Shown here in pieces: positions 1 through 7,348 of a stretch of DNA of 10,702 bases (the first letter of the stretch is position 1; the number at the start of each line of letters is the position of its first letter). The position numbers and the translations under genes are program-made. Source of the DNA: Minisyncoccota bacterium (GTDB lineage Bacteria > Verrucomicrobiota > Lentisphaeria > Oligosphaerales > MVZH01). Location: the NCBI GenBank assembly GCA_021734725.1, contig JAIPIM010000124.1, positions 1-10,702 on the forward strand, in the 5' to 3' direction. Below the pieces are notes generated by a model. It had not been told where the DNA came from, searched no databases, and was given only the letters and a program-made list of their open reading frames with translations.

Positions 1-700
1 CCTGCAACGCCTCCAGGCCGGGGACCTCGCTTCGGTAGTGACCGGCGGCAATGACATTGACTCCCAGTTCCTTTGCCGTGTGATAGTGAGTGTGATCCAT
101 CTCCCCCGTGATAAGGCAGTCCAGTCCCTCCGCCGCGCAGCATTCCAGTGCGTCCGGCGCGCCTCCTGAAACGATGCCTACTCGCCGTATCGTAGTTGGT
201 CCAAACGATGTCACGCTGCTCACGGTCTTCAACACCCGGTCTACCTCGGCAACCAAGCGGTCGAGTTTCATCTCCGTCGCGAGCTCCCCGCGCCAACCTA
301 TCTCACTGTCTCCGTACTTAAAAAACGGTTCACGGTTCGAGATGGCAAGCCGCTCGGCGATCACCGCGTTATGCCCTACCCGCGGATGCATGTCCAGCGG
401 AAGATGAGCGGCATACAGCGAGACTTCGTTGCGCAGCAGCAGCCCCACCCGTGCCGCATTCAAGCCTGTCAGATACTTCAGACTGTCATTCCAGCTCAAG
501 CCGTGATGCACCACCACGGCGTCGGCATCGGCTTCCACGGCCTTTTCGAACAGCTCAAGACAGGCGTCAACACCGAACACGATCCGTTCGACATCATCGC
601 CCCCCTCCACTTGGAGGCCATTGTTCGAGGCGTCTTTACACGGGCAGGGCGTTAGGAGGAAATCGTCAAGAAACGTCACCAACTCATTCCGATTGATCAT
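1..700 (-). CDS. Nif3/YbgI family dinuclear metal-binding protein (3' end outside window)
   Basis: I translated this gene by hand on the minus strand. It begins at ATG 700 and stays open for 233 codons to the window edge, so its C-terminus is missing. Metal-ligand motifs of the family are all present: VVVHHG (H65, H66), LPLDMHP (D103) and AAGHYRSEVPG (H221, E225), with the same spacing as the ligands of E. coli YbgI. Nif3 proteins form toroidal hexamers with a two-metal site. They are often labelled 'GTP cyclohydrolase I type 2', but their physiological reaction is not settled. A residue count of about 233 before the cut suggests the short form of roughly 250 aa, without the inserted PII-like domain, because the region between D103 and H221 is only about 118 residues. 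Upstream of the start there is only a weak AGGT-like ribosome site. It is transcribed away from the hydrolase at 961. Family assignment is firm; function is not. Confidence 0.93.
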   Translation of the reverse strand, partial: MINRNELVTFLDDFLLTPCPCKDASNNGLQVEGGDDVERIVFGVDACLELFEKAVEADADAVVVHHGLSWNDSLKYLTGLNAARVGLLLRNEVSLYAAHLPLDMHPRVGHNAVIAERLAISNREPFFKYGDSEIGWRGELATEMKLDRLVAEVDRVLKTVSSVTSFGPTTIRRVGIVSGGAPDALECCAAEGLDCLITGEMDHTHYHTAKELGVNVIAAGHYRSEVPGLEALQ

Positions 701-898
701 GGCGCTTTACCTACATTTTCGTTTCTGCTCTTACTGTTGAAGATAGTGGACGACAATAATACTTTGGCACCAATTTTCTCACGGATTCAGATAAGATACT
801 TCCGCACTATTCCACCGTCAACCGTACGTGCAAAGAGGCAGCCGTGTTCCGATGACATGGGCCTGAGAGGTAGGGAGTTGCGAAATGTCCGCCCCGCT

Positions 899-926
899 TT
901 GACATGATCCGTTCACACAATACAGT
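899..926 (+). promoter_or_regulatory. Candidate sigma70 promoter for the hydrolase/glycosyltransferase unit
   Basis: A perfect -35 hexamer TTGACA lies at 899-904. It is followed after 16 nt by TACAGT (921-926), which matches four of six positions of the -10 consensus. The predicted start of transcription near 933 leaves a leader of about 28 nt before ATG 961, containing the ribosome site AAGGA at 952-956. It sits in the 260-bp gap between divergent genes. I saw no equally good promoter for the leftward Nif3 gene. The call rests on sequence match only. Confidence 0.45.
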
Positions 927-960
927 CAGATAACAGAATTATAACCGGTATAAGGAAGCC

Positions 961-3012
961 ATGCCTACAGACACAAGATTCCACATCCGCCCAGTCTCAC
1001 ACGTCTACGGTCCGTATGCGCGTCGGGCAATGACCGCACTCGTGCCGGGGTTCGCGATCGTACTTGGCATTCTCCAGTGCGCGGCGCATGCGCAGGGGAT
1101 GTCTCACGAGCCCGCGGCACGGACAGATTCGCCGGTCGAACGGCTGCAAGCGCAACTTCAACAGCGGATTGATCGGGAGAAGGAGCACATCAACCTGACT
1201 CAGTCACCGGGAGATCTGCCAGCGGCTTCGGAATCATCCGCACACGTATGGACAGCGCTCGCCGGTGTACAAGTGGAAAAGGCGCGCATGTACCTTCGTC
1301 GGAAACCGGCAGGTCGAGTCGAGGCTCAAAGGGCACTCATCAGCGCACAATCCCTACTCGACCACGATCCTGTCAATGGACTTCCCGCCACCATCGAGCA
1401 CGGTCGCATTACCGAGCTCGCCTACTTCGCCCGGAATGACACCTCCCCGCAACCTTACTTCATGTACGCCCCCAATGGTTACGACGGCGCAACGCCATGG
1501 CCGCTGGTCGTTTTCCTCCACGGGTGGGTCCCCTCCACCAGCACGATAGATCCCTACCTGGTCTCGGATTTCGTACTCGATCTGGCCGATAAACACCGGA
1601 CGCTTCTGGCGCTTCCTCACGGCAGAACAAATACGGATTTCCAGTTTGCCGGTGAAGTGGATGTGCTGCGCGTTATTGCGGAAGTCAAAAAATACTACAA
1701 CGTAAATCCGGATCGGGTTTACCTGCTCGGAATCTCCATGGGCGGGGCCGGCGCATGGCAGATCGGCACCCACTATCCGGATCTGTTCGCGGGGATCGCT
1801 CCCATTAACGGACAGGCAGACTGGTTCCGGTTTTGGCATGACAATTACGACTGCCCAACGCGAGAGAACACGCCAGGACATCTCAAAACCGTTATCGCCA
1901 TGAATAACCCGCTCGATCTGGCGGACAATCTGCTGAACCTCTACTCCTACAGCCAGCACGCGAAGACGTGTTTCCTCGGAGCCGACCACACCCTCGACAT
2001 GGTCGAAAAACTCAAGCGAATAGGCGCCCCGCACGATGTTTACATCGATCCGAGCCACTTGGGGCATTACACGTACTGGACGGCAACCCCCTGGCGTAAA
2101 GCGTTCGAGCACTTGCTCAGGCAAACACGTGTCAGCGATCCCCGCGAGATAAGCTTTTCCACATACTCACTCCGTTTCCCCAAGTCCTATTGGGTCGAGA
2201 TTAAACAGTTTCTAACGTGGGGGGACCTGGCCACCATTCGGGCCACGTACGAAGGGGACGGCAGGATCCGCGTCGTCAGCAAGAACGTGGCGGCATTTAG
2301 GCTGAGTCCCCCGGGTACCTGGGGTGAGGATGAACTAACGATCACATGGAACGGAGAGATTCTGAAGAGCCTGCCCCCCGAAGTGGATGGCTCCCTGCAC
2401 ATTGTCTGGCCGGAAAGGGCAACGCCGGGAGAAAATGCACTCGTCAAGAACCGTGCGGTGTGCGGGCCGGCTCCCGATGTTTTTAACTTCCCGTTCACCG
2501 TGGTCATCGGTACACGGGGGACCGACACGCAGGACAAAGCCGTCCGCAATCTGGCAATGCAGTTCGTCGATGACTGGGAGCATTACGCCGAAGGCCGGCC
2601 ACCGGTCGTCCGGGACGTTGAGGTCACCCAGGAGCTCATGGATGAACGTGGGTTGGTCCTGTTCGGCATGCCTGACACGAATGCCGTCATCCACCGCATT
2701 GCGGATTCTCTGCCTTTCCAGTTGTCGGAAGATACCATCAAATTGCCTGACGGAAAAACCTTTTCCGCACAGGAAAACGGCCTCATTCTGACCTATCCGA
2801 ATCCCCTCGCGCCTCAGCGCTATATCCTCATCTATAACGGCCTTCATTGGGGAGAGGGCCGAAGCTACAGCCATCGTTTCGACCGGCTTCCGGACTTCAC
2901 GATATTCACCGATCGGCAGATTCCCGCCATCGGCAGCAATGCATTTCGGGCCGCCGGCTTTTTCGACGCCCATTGGAAATACGACCCTGAACTTACCGAT
3001 TTCGGTCCGTAA
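961..3012 (+). CDS. Exported alpha/beta hydrolase (S9 / esterase-like) with an extra C-terminal domain
   Basis: The 683-aa protein has a signal-like stretch at residues 25-44 (ALVPGFAIVLGILQCAAHA) after a long basic N-region, so it is probably exported. An internal ATG at 1030 (residue 24) would give a more ordinary signal peptide. ATG 961 is preferred because AAGGA lies 4 nt upstream. An alpha/beta-hydrolase core spans about 165-390. It contains the oxyanion-region motif FLHGW (185-189), the nucleophile elbow LLGISMGG with S259, and a candidate catalytic His at H369 in SHLGHYTYW. The catalytic acid cannot be assigned by eye. Such cores occur in prolyl-oligopeptidase-like peptidases, feruloyl esterases and PHB-depolymerase-like enzymes, so the substrate (peptide or ester) is open. 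Residues about 395-683 form a separate region with a beta-rich start and a segment GLVLFGMPDTNAVIHRIAD, which I associate with large secreted hydrolases but cannot name. The next gene starts 5 nt after the stop, implying co-transcription. Confidence 0.85.
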   Translation: MPTDTRFHIRPVSHVYGPYARRAMTALVPGFAIVLGILQCAAHAQGMSHEPAARTDSPVERLQAQLQQRIDREKEHINLTQSPGDLPAASESSAHVWTALAGVQVEKARMYLRRKPAGRVEAQRALISAQSLLDHDPVNGLPATIEHGRITELAYFARNDTSPQPYFMYAPNGYDGATPWPLVVFLHGWVPSTSTIDPYLVSDFVLDLADKHRTLLALPHGRTNTDFQFAGEVDVLRVIAEVKKYYNVNPDRVYLLGISMGGAGAWQIGTHYPDLFAGIAPINGQADWFRFWHDNYDCPTRENTPGHLKTVIAMNNPLDLADNLLNLYSYSQHAKTCFLGADHTLDMVEKLKRIGAPHDVYIDPSHLGHYTYWTATPWRKAFEHLLRQTRVSDPREISFSTYSLRFPKSYWVEIKQFLTWGDLATIRATYEGDGRIRVVSKNVAAFRLSPPGTWGEDELTITWNGEILKSLPPEVDGSLHIVWPERATPGENALVKNRAVCGPAPDVFNFPFTVVIGTRGTDTQDKAVRNLAMQFVDDWEHYAEGRPPVVRDVEVTQELMDERGLVLFGMPDTNAVIHRIADSLPFQLSEDTIKLPDGKTFSAQENGLILTYPNPLAPQRYILIYNGLHWGEGRSYSHRFDRLPDFTIFTDRQIPAIGSNAFRAAGFFDAHWKYDPELTDFGP

Positions 3013-3017
3013 GTCCT

Positions 3018-4169
3018 GTGCAAACCGCCATTAACATTCTTTACGTGAACCATGTTTCCGCGGCGGGCGGAGGTGCCGAGACCAGCATGCTCGAGCTCCT
3101 CGACGCGTTGGATCGCGACAGTGTCGCGCCCCGCGTAGCAGCCCCTCCCGAGGGCACCCTTATCGATGAACTGCGCCAAAGGGGCATTGGCACGCATCCC
3201 GTCCCGCTGCGGCGACTCACCAAAAGCTTGTCCCCAGTCAAAGTTCTGTCCGCGCTGAACAGTTTCCGTCGCGTCACGCCCGCGCTGAGCGAAATCATTC
3301 GCAACCACGCCATCGATATTCTGCATGCCAACAGCACAATTGCCCATCTCTACGCCAGCATCCCCGCAAGCACGCCCAGGCCCCCTCTGGTCTGGCACTG
3401 CCGAGACATGGTGCATCCGGGTCCCCTCGGTCGCTGGATGGCACGACGCGCAACCCGAATCGTCGCCATTTCGAATACTGTACGGGACAGCCTTAAGGAA
3501 TGTATGGCCGATGCCGAGACCCTCGTTACGATACCAAATGGCATTGACGTCCAACGGTTTACCCCTGCCGCGCGTGGGGCAAATTATCGCTGCGCTCACG
3601 GCCTGGACGAGAACGCGTTTGTCGTCGGAATGGTGGCGCATTTCGCGGCGTGGAAGAATCACTGTCTGTTTCTTCAGGCAGCCAGCCATATTAAGAGAGA
3701 GTTACCCCAAGCACGCTTTCTCGTGATTGGCAAAGACCTGTTTGGCGATTCCCGTGTATCCAAAGACACGCTGGTGCGGGAGGCGAACCGGCTGGGTATT
3801 GACCGCGACACTCGTTTCGCCGGGTTCGAACCCGATATTCGGCCGGCAATGGAAGCCATGAATGTACTTGTACATCCGGCAGCCAGGGAACCCTTCGGTC
3901 GCGTGGTTGCTGAAGCCATGGCACTGAAAACACCGGTAGTCGCGGTTGACGATGCGGGTCCCGCGGAAATCATTCAGCACGAGGACAACGGTTTGCTGAG
4001 CGCTCCCACGGCAGAGACGCTGGCACATCACGTTCTAAAAGTGGCACAGACAGCCGGGCTGGCGCAACAGCTGGGGGAAAGCGCCCGCCAGCGTATTGTA
4101 GACACATTCAATGTCTCGCGCGTAGCTCGGCAGTTCGCGGATCTTTATCGTGGCATCCTCAGGCGATAA
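3018..4169 (+). CDS. GT4-family glycosyltransferase
   Basis: This 383-aa GT-B fold retaining glycosyltransferase probably moves a sugar from a nucleotide-sugar donor to a surface-glycan acceptor on the cytoplasmic face of the inner membrane. The N-terminal domain opens with ILYVNHVSAAGGGAE (7-21), the usual first strand and glycine-rich loop. The donor-binding half carries TIPNGID (171-177), VGMVAHFAAWKNH (203-215), and the EX7E motif from E291 to E299 (EPFGRVVAE), followed by AMALKTPVVAVDDAGPAEII. Length is typical for GT4. The start is GTG 3018: a later in-frame GTG (codon 10) would remove the first beta strand. There is no clear ribosome site, and the gene begins 5 nt after the hydrolase stop, so translational coupling is likely. 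The donor and acceptor sugars cannot be predicted. The 157 bp after it (4170-4326) hold no gene and no clear promoter or terminator. Confidence 0.92.
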   Translation: MQTAINILYVNHVSAAGGGAETSMLELLDALDRDSVAPRVAAPPEGTLIDELRQRGIGTHPVPLRRLTKSLSPVKVLSALNSFRRVTPALSEIIRNHAIDILHANSTIAHLYASIPASTPRPPLVWHCRDMVHPGPLGRWMARRATRIVAISNTVRDSLKECMADAETLVTIPNGIDVQRFTPAARGANYRCAHGLDENAFVVGMVAHFAAWKNHCLFLQAASHIKRELPQARFLVIGKDLFGDSRVSKDTLVREANRLGIDRDTRFAGFEPDIRPAMEAMNVLVHPAAREPFGRVVAEAMALKTPVVAVDDAGPAEIIQHEDNGLLSAPTAETLAHHVLKVAQTAGLAQQLGESARQRIVDTFNVSRVARQFADLYRGILRR

Positions 4170-4326
4170 CCCGGAAGATTTCGGAACGGGAGATGGAAAT
4201 TGATTTTCGAGGTATAGCGGGGAGCAGTGGCGAAGGTAAAGTGTACACATTGAAGGTGGAACTGACATAGGGAGCGAGTGAGCTGGCTTCCGGACAGAGT
4301 CCGCTTTGGTGGGACGACGATCAACC

Positions 4327-5475
4327 ATGACAGACACCCCTCACATCGGCATTGACGGAATGCTCATCAACCGGTGCGTATCCGGAGTGGAACATGCCAT
4401 CTACAATCTTGCCGCCGCACTGGCGGATGCCGGCCGCCACACCTACGAGCTTTACATGCCCGACTACTCTCCACAGCCGGACATAACAAGTCCCAGACTG
4501 AGGACACACCGCTGCCATCTGCCTGGACGATCGCGAATCATGCGAATCCTGTGGGAACAGACGCGTCTGCCGCGGGTGCTGAAAAAGCAGGCATGCAACC
4601 TCCTGCATGCGCCCGGATACATCGCTCCCTTTTGCTCCGGACTGCCCACCGTCATCACGGTTTACGATCTCATTGCTCTCCGCTGGCCAAAATACTGCAA
4701 GCGCACCAACGTGGTCAACTATCGCCTGCAACTGCCATTGTCCATTCGATGCGCCGCCGGTATCAGTGTCCCTTCCGAAGCAACCCGACGGGATCTTGTG
4801 AGCCGGTTCCCTTTCGCGGTCGAAAAAACGCGGGTCATCCCGCTTGCCATCACCAATGACTTCCAGCCCGTGAAGGAACAGCAGAAACTTGAGGATATCC
4901 GTCACGCTTACAAGCTGCCCCCCCAATTCATTCTGTTCGTCGGCCAACTCGAGCCCAAAAAAAACATACCTACGCTGATACGGGCGTTTGCCGAGCTTAA
5001 AGCGTTTACCGAGTTGCCCCACAAACTGGTCCTGGCCGGTGGTCGCGGCTGGCACTTCGATGGAATTGAACGTGCCCTCCGGAAATGCGGCGCATCGAAC
5101 GACATTCTGTTCACGGGGTTTGTCCCCGGAGAAGATCTGCCAGCCCTTTTCTCGCTTGCCGATCTGTTCGTTTTTCCGTCGTTTTGCGAAGGGTTCGGCA
5201 TCCCGCCGCTCGAAGCCATGGCATGCGGCACGCCCGTGGTTACCTCCAATGCGACCTCACTTCCGGAAGTCGTAGGCAAAGCCGCCTTGCTGCTTGACGA
5301 GCCGGCGGACAGTAAAGAGCTCGCGCGGCTTATGCAGCGCGGATTGACCGACAAGAACCTGCGAAGTGAATTAATCACCAGGGGGCAGGAGCGCGCAAAG
5401 CAATTTACCTGGGAGAAAACAGCGCAAGCCACTGAGTTGTTTTACGACGAGACAGTGGCAGTCTGTCGGACTTAG
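4327..5475 (+). CDS. GT4-family glycosyltransferase, mannosyltransferase-like
   Basis: The protein has 382 aa from ATG 4327. An upstream TTG at 4306 would add seven residues (VGRRST...), but conserved sequence begins only after the ATG (HIGIDGMLINRCVSGVEHAIYNLA), so I chose 4327. Neither start has a strong ribosome site. GT-B features are LLHAPGYIAPF (92-102), a nucleotide-sugar phosphate-binding strand FVGQLEPKKNIPTLIRAF (204-221), and EX7E from E288 to E296 (EGFGIPPLE), followed by AMACGTPVVTSNATSLPEVVG. The pattern resembles the GT4 enzymes annotated as mannosyltransferases in O-antigen and exopolysaccharide clusters, but sugar specificity is an inference. It is the second of three glycosyltransferases in this region. 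It contains runs of seven C (4918-4924) and eight A (4957-4964) within conserved coding sequence. Repeat copy A begins within about 10 nt of its stop. Confidence 0.92.
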   Translation: MTDTPHIGIDGMLINRCVSGVEHAIYNLAAALADAGRHTYELYMPDYSPQPDITSPRLRTHRCHLPGRSRIMRILWEQTRLPRVLKKQACNLLHAPGYIAPFCSGLPTVITVYDLIALRWPKYCKRTNVVNYRLQLPLSIRCAAGISVPSEATRRDLVSRFPFAVEKTRVIPLAITNDFQPVKEQQKLEDIRHAYKLPPQFILFVGQLEPKKNIPTLIRAFAELKAFTELPHKLVLAGGRGWHFDGIERALRKCGASNDILFTGFVPGEDLPALFSLADLFVFPSFCEGFGIPPLEAMACGTPVVTSNATSLPEVVGKAALLLDEPADSKELARLMQRGLTDKNLRSELITRGQERAKQFTWEKTAQATELFYDETVAVCRT

Positions 5476-5579
5476 GGGCCGCGAGTATGGTCGAACCGCT
5501 TGCGTTTTCCGCCTCAAAAGGACGCGGCGAGCTGGCTGCGTTTGTGGTTGATGTTTACTCGAGGGTAGGTTAAACCGTG

Positions 5580-5742
5580 GTCGCGGCGTGGAAGCCCCTC
5601 CCACTTTATAGATACTGACATGAGTTGGTCACCGGATCGCGGTGTGGAAGCCCTCCGAAGTGTCGGAGTACGCAAGGCACCTCTCACTTTTCTGTATGTG
5701 GTCAGGTGGCAATGAACGTGGGAGGCGGTTCCACCCGGCGAC
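5580..5742. repeat. REP-like 25-nt arms in inverted orientation (copy A)
   Basis: Arm A1 is at 5580-5604 on the plus strand (starts GTCGCGGCGTGGAAG, ends CTCCCAC). Arm A3 is at 5718-5742 and reads the same way on the minus strand (starts GTCGCCGGGTGGAACC). A1 and the reverse complement of A3 agree at 21 of 25 positions, so the pair could fold back on itself. A second plus-strand arm A2 starts at 5635 (ATCGCGGTGTGGAAG) but is split by extra sequence before its CCTCTCAC end (5680-5687). Each arm also has a small internal pairing, GTGG with CCAC. The arm spacing A1 to A2 is 55 nt, identical to that in copy B. Confidence 0.75.
5653..5668. other. Perfect 6-bp hairpin inside the copy-A-specific insertion
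   Basis: CTCCGA (5653-5658), a four-base loop AGTG and TCGGAG (5663-5668) form a perfect stem. It lies in the 27-nt stretch present in copy A and absent from the matching place in copy B (after GTGGAA at 10656). It interrupts arm A2, so it looks like an insertion in A rather than a deletion in B. There is no T-run after it, so it is not an obvious terminator. Confidence 0.6.
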
Positions 5743-5866
5743 CGCTGACCAACGCAACCTCAACACATATCTTCCGTGGATAATCGATTGCCTCGGCGCA
5801 CCTCTTGCCCCACAGATTCGGCGGGGGTACCTTTTCTCCCCGTTCCGCAGCAGCACGCGATTGCAT

Positions 5867-5895
5867 TTGAAAACGTGCCTGTCGGAAAGTATCAT
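5867..5895 (+). promoter_or_regulatory. Candidate sigma70 promoter for the third glycosyltransferase
   Basis: TTGAAA (5867-5872, five of six to TTGACA) is separated by exactly 17 nt from TATCAT (5890-5895, five of six to TATAAT). Predicted transcription near 5902 would give a leader of about 55 nt before ATG 5957. It lies in the non-repeat half of the gap (5743-5956), where I see no gene and no other signal. Its presence suggests the gene at 5957 is transcribed separately from the glycosyltransferase upstream of repeat copy A. Confidence 0.5.
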
Positions 5896-5956
5896 GGAGA
5901 ACGCTTAATCGTCTGCTGACAACACCTTTTTGCATGGGGGTTAGTATCGTACACGC

Positions 5957-7246
5957 ATGAACATTGCTTACATCGTTGCCGAATTTCCGAAGCTCACGGA
6001 AACCTTTATCGCACGCGAGATCCATGCTTTGGAAGAACGTGGCTTCCGGATTACCGTCTTTTCTCTTCGCCGTCCCCGCCTCACGGCGGAGCAATTAGGC
6101 GAAGATCGCACCGGCGGGGACACACCGCCTTACGCGCGGTCCCCGGCAGGCGGGATTGTCTATCCCCCCCCACTCCCCAGCCTGATGCTGATAACGGCCC
6201 AGTTTCGACAACTCACGTCCCCAGTGCGTTACTTGCGCGATCTTGCTGCAATCCTCGCTGCCGACTGCCCTCATCCCATACGGATGGTGAAAGCATTGCG
6301 ACGTTTCCTGATCGCCGTTGCCTTTGCTGAACGCGCGCGCAAAAAAGCCATCGAGCATGTGCACGCTCAATTCGTGTTCGTCACGGCCGATACCGCACAC
6401 GTCATGGCCAGCCTGTTGGGTGTTCAGGAAAGCGTTTCGGCCCATGCCTGGGACATCTATACACAACCCACAGCGGTTTTGCGGCGCCGTTTAGCGAATG
6501 CGGCGTGGGTTTCGGCATGCACCAAGCACGCAGTGGAGTACCTCCGCGGACAGCTGCCGAAGCAGCTTCCAGAAATTCACTATGCTCCACATGGCCTTGA
6601 CCTCGCACAGTTCTCCCATGCGTCCAACGAGGCAAGCGGGTCGGGGCAAGATCGTCCTCTCATCTTAGGGATCGGACGACTCGAAGAAAAGAAAGGATTC
6701 TGTTACCTGATTGACGCCATCCACATCCTTCTCAACGAAACTGAAACGCTCGAGGATCGAACTCCGCGTCATTCGCTCAAATGCACCATCATCGGTGATG
6801 GTCCAAAACATTCCGCGCTCCGGAGCATGGTTGATCAACTGGGGCTTCAAGGCACTGTTTCCCTGCCCGGGGCGGCCAATCCGCAAACCGTTTGGACGTT
6901 GCTTTCGCGCGCTTCAGCAATGGTCTTGCCCTCTGTTATTGCGCCTGACGGTGACCGTGACGGCTTGGCAAACGTCATACTCGAAGCAATGGCCACTGGA
7001 ACACCAGTGATTACGACGACTGCCTCGGCTGCAAGTGAGGTAATCCGTGACGAGGAGAATGGTTTCCTTGTTGCGCCACACGATCCCGCTGGCATCGCCG
7101 ACCGCATACGACGGATACTAATCGATACAGACCTCCGCAACCGCGTAACTCGCGCTGCTTGCAAGACCGTAAGCGAGCAATTCGATATCGACAAAACAAT
7201 CCGCACTTACGAGAATCTCTTCCGACAGTCTGGTAAAAAATCTTGA
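5957..7246 (+). CDS. GT4-family glycosyltransferase, exopolysaccharide (WcaL-like) type
   Basis: This 429-aa GT-B glycosyltransferase has the characteristic opening IAYIVAEFPKLTETFIAREIHALEERG (3-29), typical of enzymes annotated as colanic-acid or other exopolysaccharide glycosyltransferases. Further signatures are HVHAQF (134-139), SAHAWDIYT (161-169), YAPHGLDLAQF (209-219), and GIGRLEEKKGFCYLIDAI (238-255). In the EX7E position the first acid is Asp: D335 to E343 (DGLANVILE). This substitution is familiar in this subgroup, so the enzyme is probably active. It likely extends an undecaprenyl- or lipid-linked glycan at the cytoplasmic membrane; donor and linkage are unknown. ATG 5957 starts exactly at the conserved first strand. 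No good ribosome site precedes it. A run of eight C (6164-6171) encodes the YPPPL segment around residue 70. The next gene is pagL, 102 bp downstream on the same strand. Confidence 0.92.
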   Translation: MNIAYIVAEFPKLTETFIAREIHALEERGFRITVFSLRRPRLTAEQLGEDRTGGDTPPYARSPAGGIVYPPPLPSLMLITAQFRQLTSPVRYLRDLAAILAADCPHPIRMVKALRRFLIAVAFAERARKKAIEHVHAQFVFVTADTAHVMASLLGVQESVSAHAWDIYTQPTAVLRRRLANAAWVSACTKHAVEYLRGQLPKQLPEIHYAPHGLDLAQFSHASNEASGSGQDRPLILGIGRLEEKKGFCYLIDAIHILLNETETLEDRTPRHSLKCTIIGDGPKHSALRSMVDQLGLQGTVSLPGAANPQTVWTLLSRASAMVLPSVIAPDGDRDGLANVILEAMATGTPVITTTASAASEVIRDEENGFLVAPHDPAGIADRIRRILIDTDLRNRVTRAACKTVSEQFDIDKTIRTYENLFRQSGKKS

Positions 7247-7265
7247 AACAGGGTATTCTTATATA

Positions 7266-7335
7266 TCCGTCCGAAGAACCGTTTATCGAGTATGGATGAC
7301 ATCCATCGCCCGTAAACGTCCAGCGGAGCGACGGA
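7266..7335 (+). promoter_or_regulatory. Nested inverted repeats in the pagL leader
   Basis: Three pairs of complementary arms are nested: TCCGT (7266-7270) with ACGGA (7331-7335), CGTTTA (7280-7285) with TAAACG (7313-7318), and ATGGAT (7292-7297) with ATCCAT (7301-7306) around a GAC loop. The innermost 6-bp hairpin is perfect. The outermost arm ends 1 nt before the ribosome site AAGGAGG (7337-7343), so folding could affect ribosome access. The paired arms are short, so a chance origin is possible. It does not match a riboswitch class that I recognise. Confidence 0.35.
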
Positions 7336-7348
7336 GAAGGAGGAAAGA

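Larger units (their letters stand above)
5481..5742. repeat. Dispersed intergenic repeat, copy A
   Basis: This fills the first half of the 481-bp gap at 5476-5956. It is homologous, in the same orientation, to 10501-10702. Shared blocks in order are GCCTCAAAAGGACG (5511-5524 and 10518-10531), TGCGTTT, GTTTACT, TAAACCGTGGTCG (5571-5583), a block around the first REP-like arm, and TGGCAATGAACGTGGG (5707-5722 and 10687-10702). Hand alignment of 5571-5649 with copy B gives about 64 identities in 79 columns. For 5680-5722 it gives 39 of 43. A stem GTTTA (5553-5557) with TAAAC (5571-5575) is kept in both copies. Copy A has 27 extra nt inside its second arm. No protein is credible here. The element looks like a REP/MITE-type non-coding repeat; mobility is not shown. 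Confidence 0.85.

Noticed and set aside
1354..2124. Long minus-strand open frame (256 codons) opposite the hydrolase
   Set aside because: It lies wholly antisense to a well-supported gene with catalytic motifs and has no recognisable domain; high GC codon bias creates such shadows.
2865..3689. Minus-strand open frame (274 codons) across the hydrolase/glycosyltransferase junction
   Set aside because: Antisense to two real genes with no family motif or plausible ribosome site.
4241..4248. Palindrome GTGTACAC between two glycosyltransferase genes as an operator
   Set aside because: A single 8-bp palindrome with no adjacent promoter is expected by chance.
4321..5055. Minus-strand open frame (244 codons) opposite the second glycosyltransferase
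   Set aside because: Antisense to conserved GT4 sequence; composition is low in recognisable structure.
5580..5742. CRISPR array or tandem repeat
   Set aside because: Only a few diverged arms, some inverted and with similar rather than unique spacers; the spacer sequence is itself repeated in copy B.
5642..5908. 88-codon plus-strand open frame in the gap after the second glycosyltransferase
   Set aside because: Its first third is the repeat element itself, there is no ribosome site, and the copy B sequence diverges by a non-codon pattern of indels.
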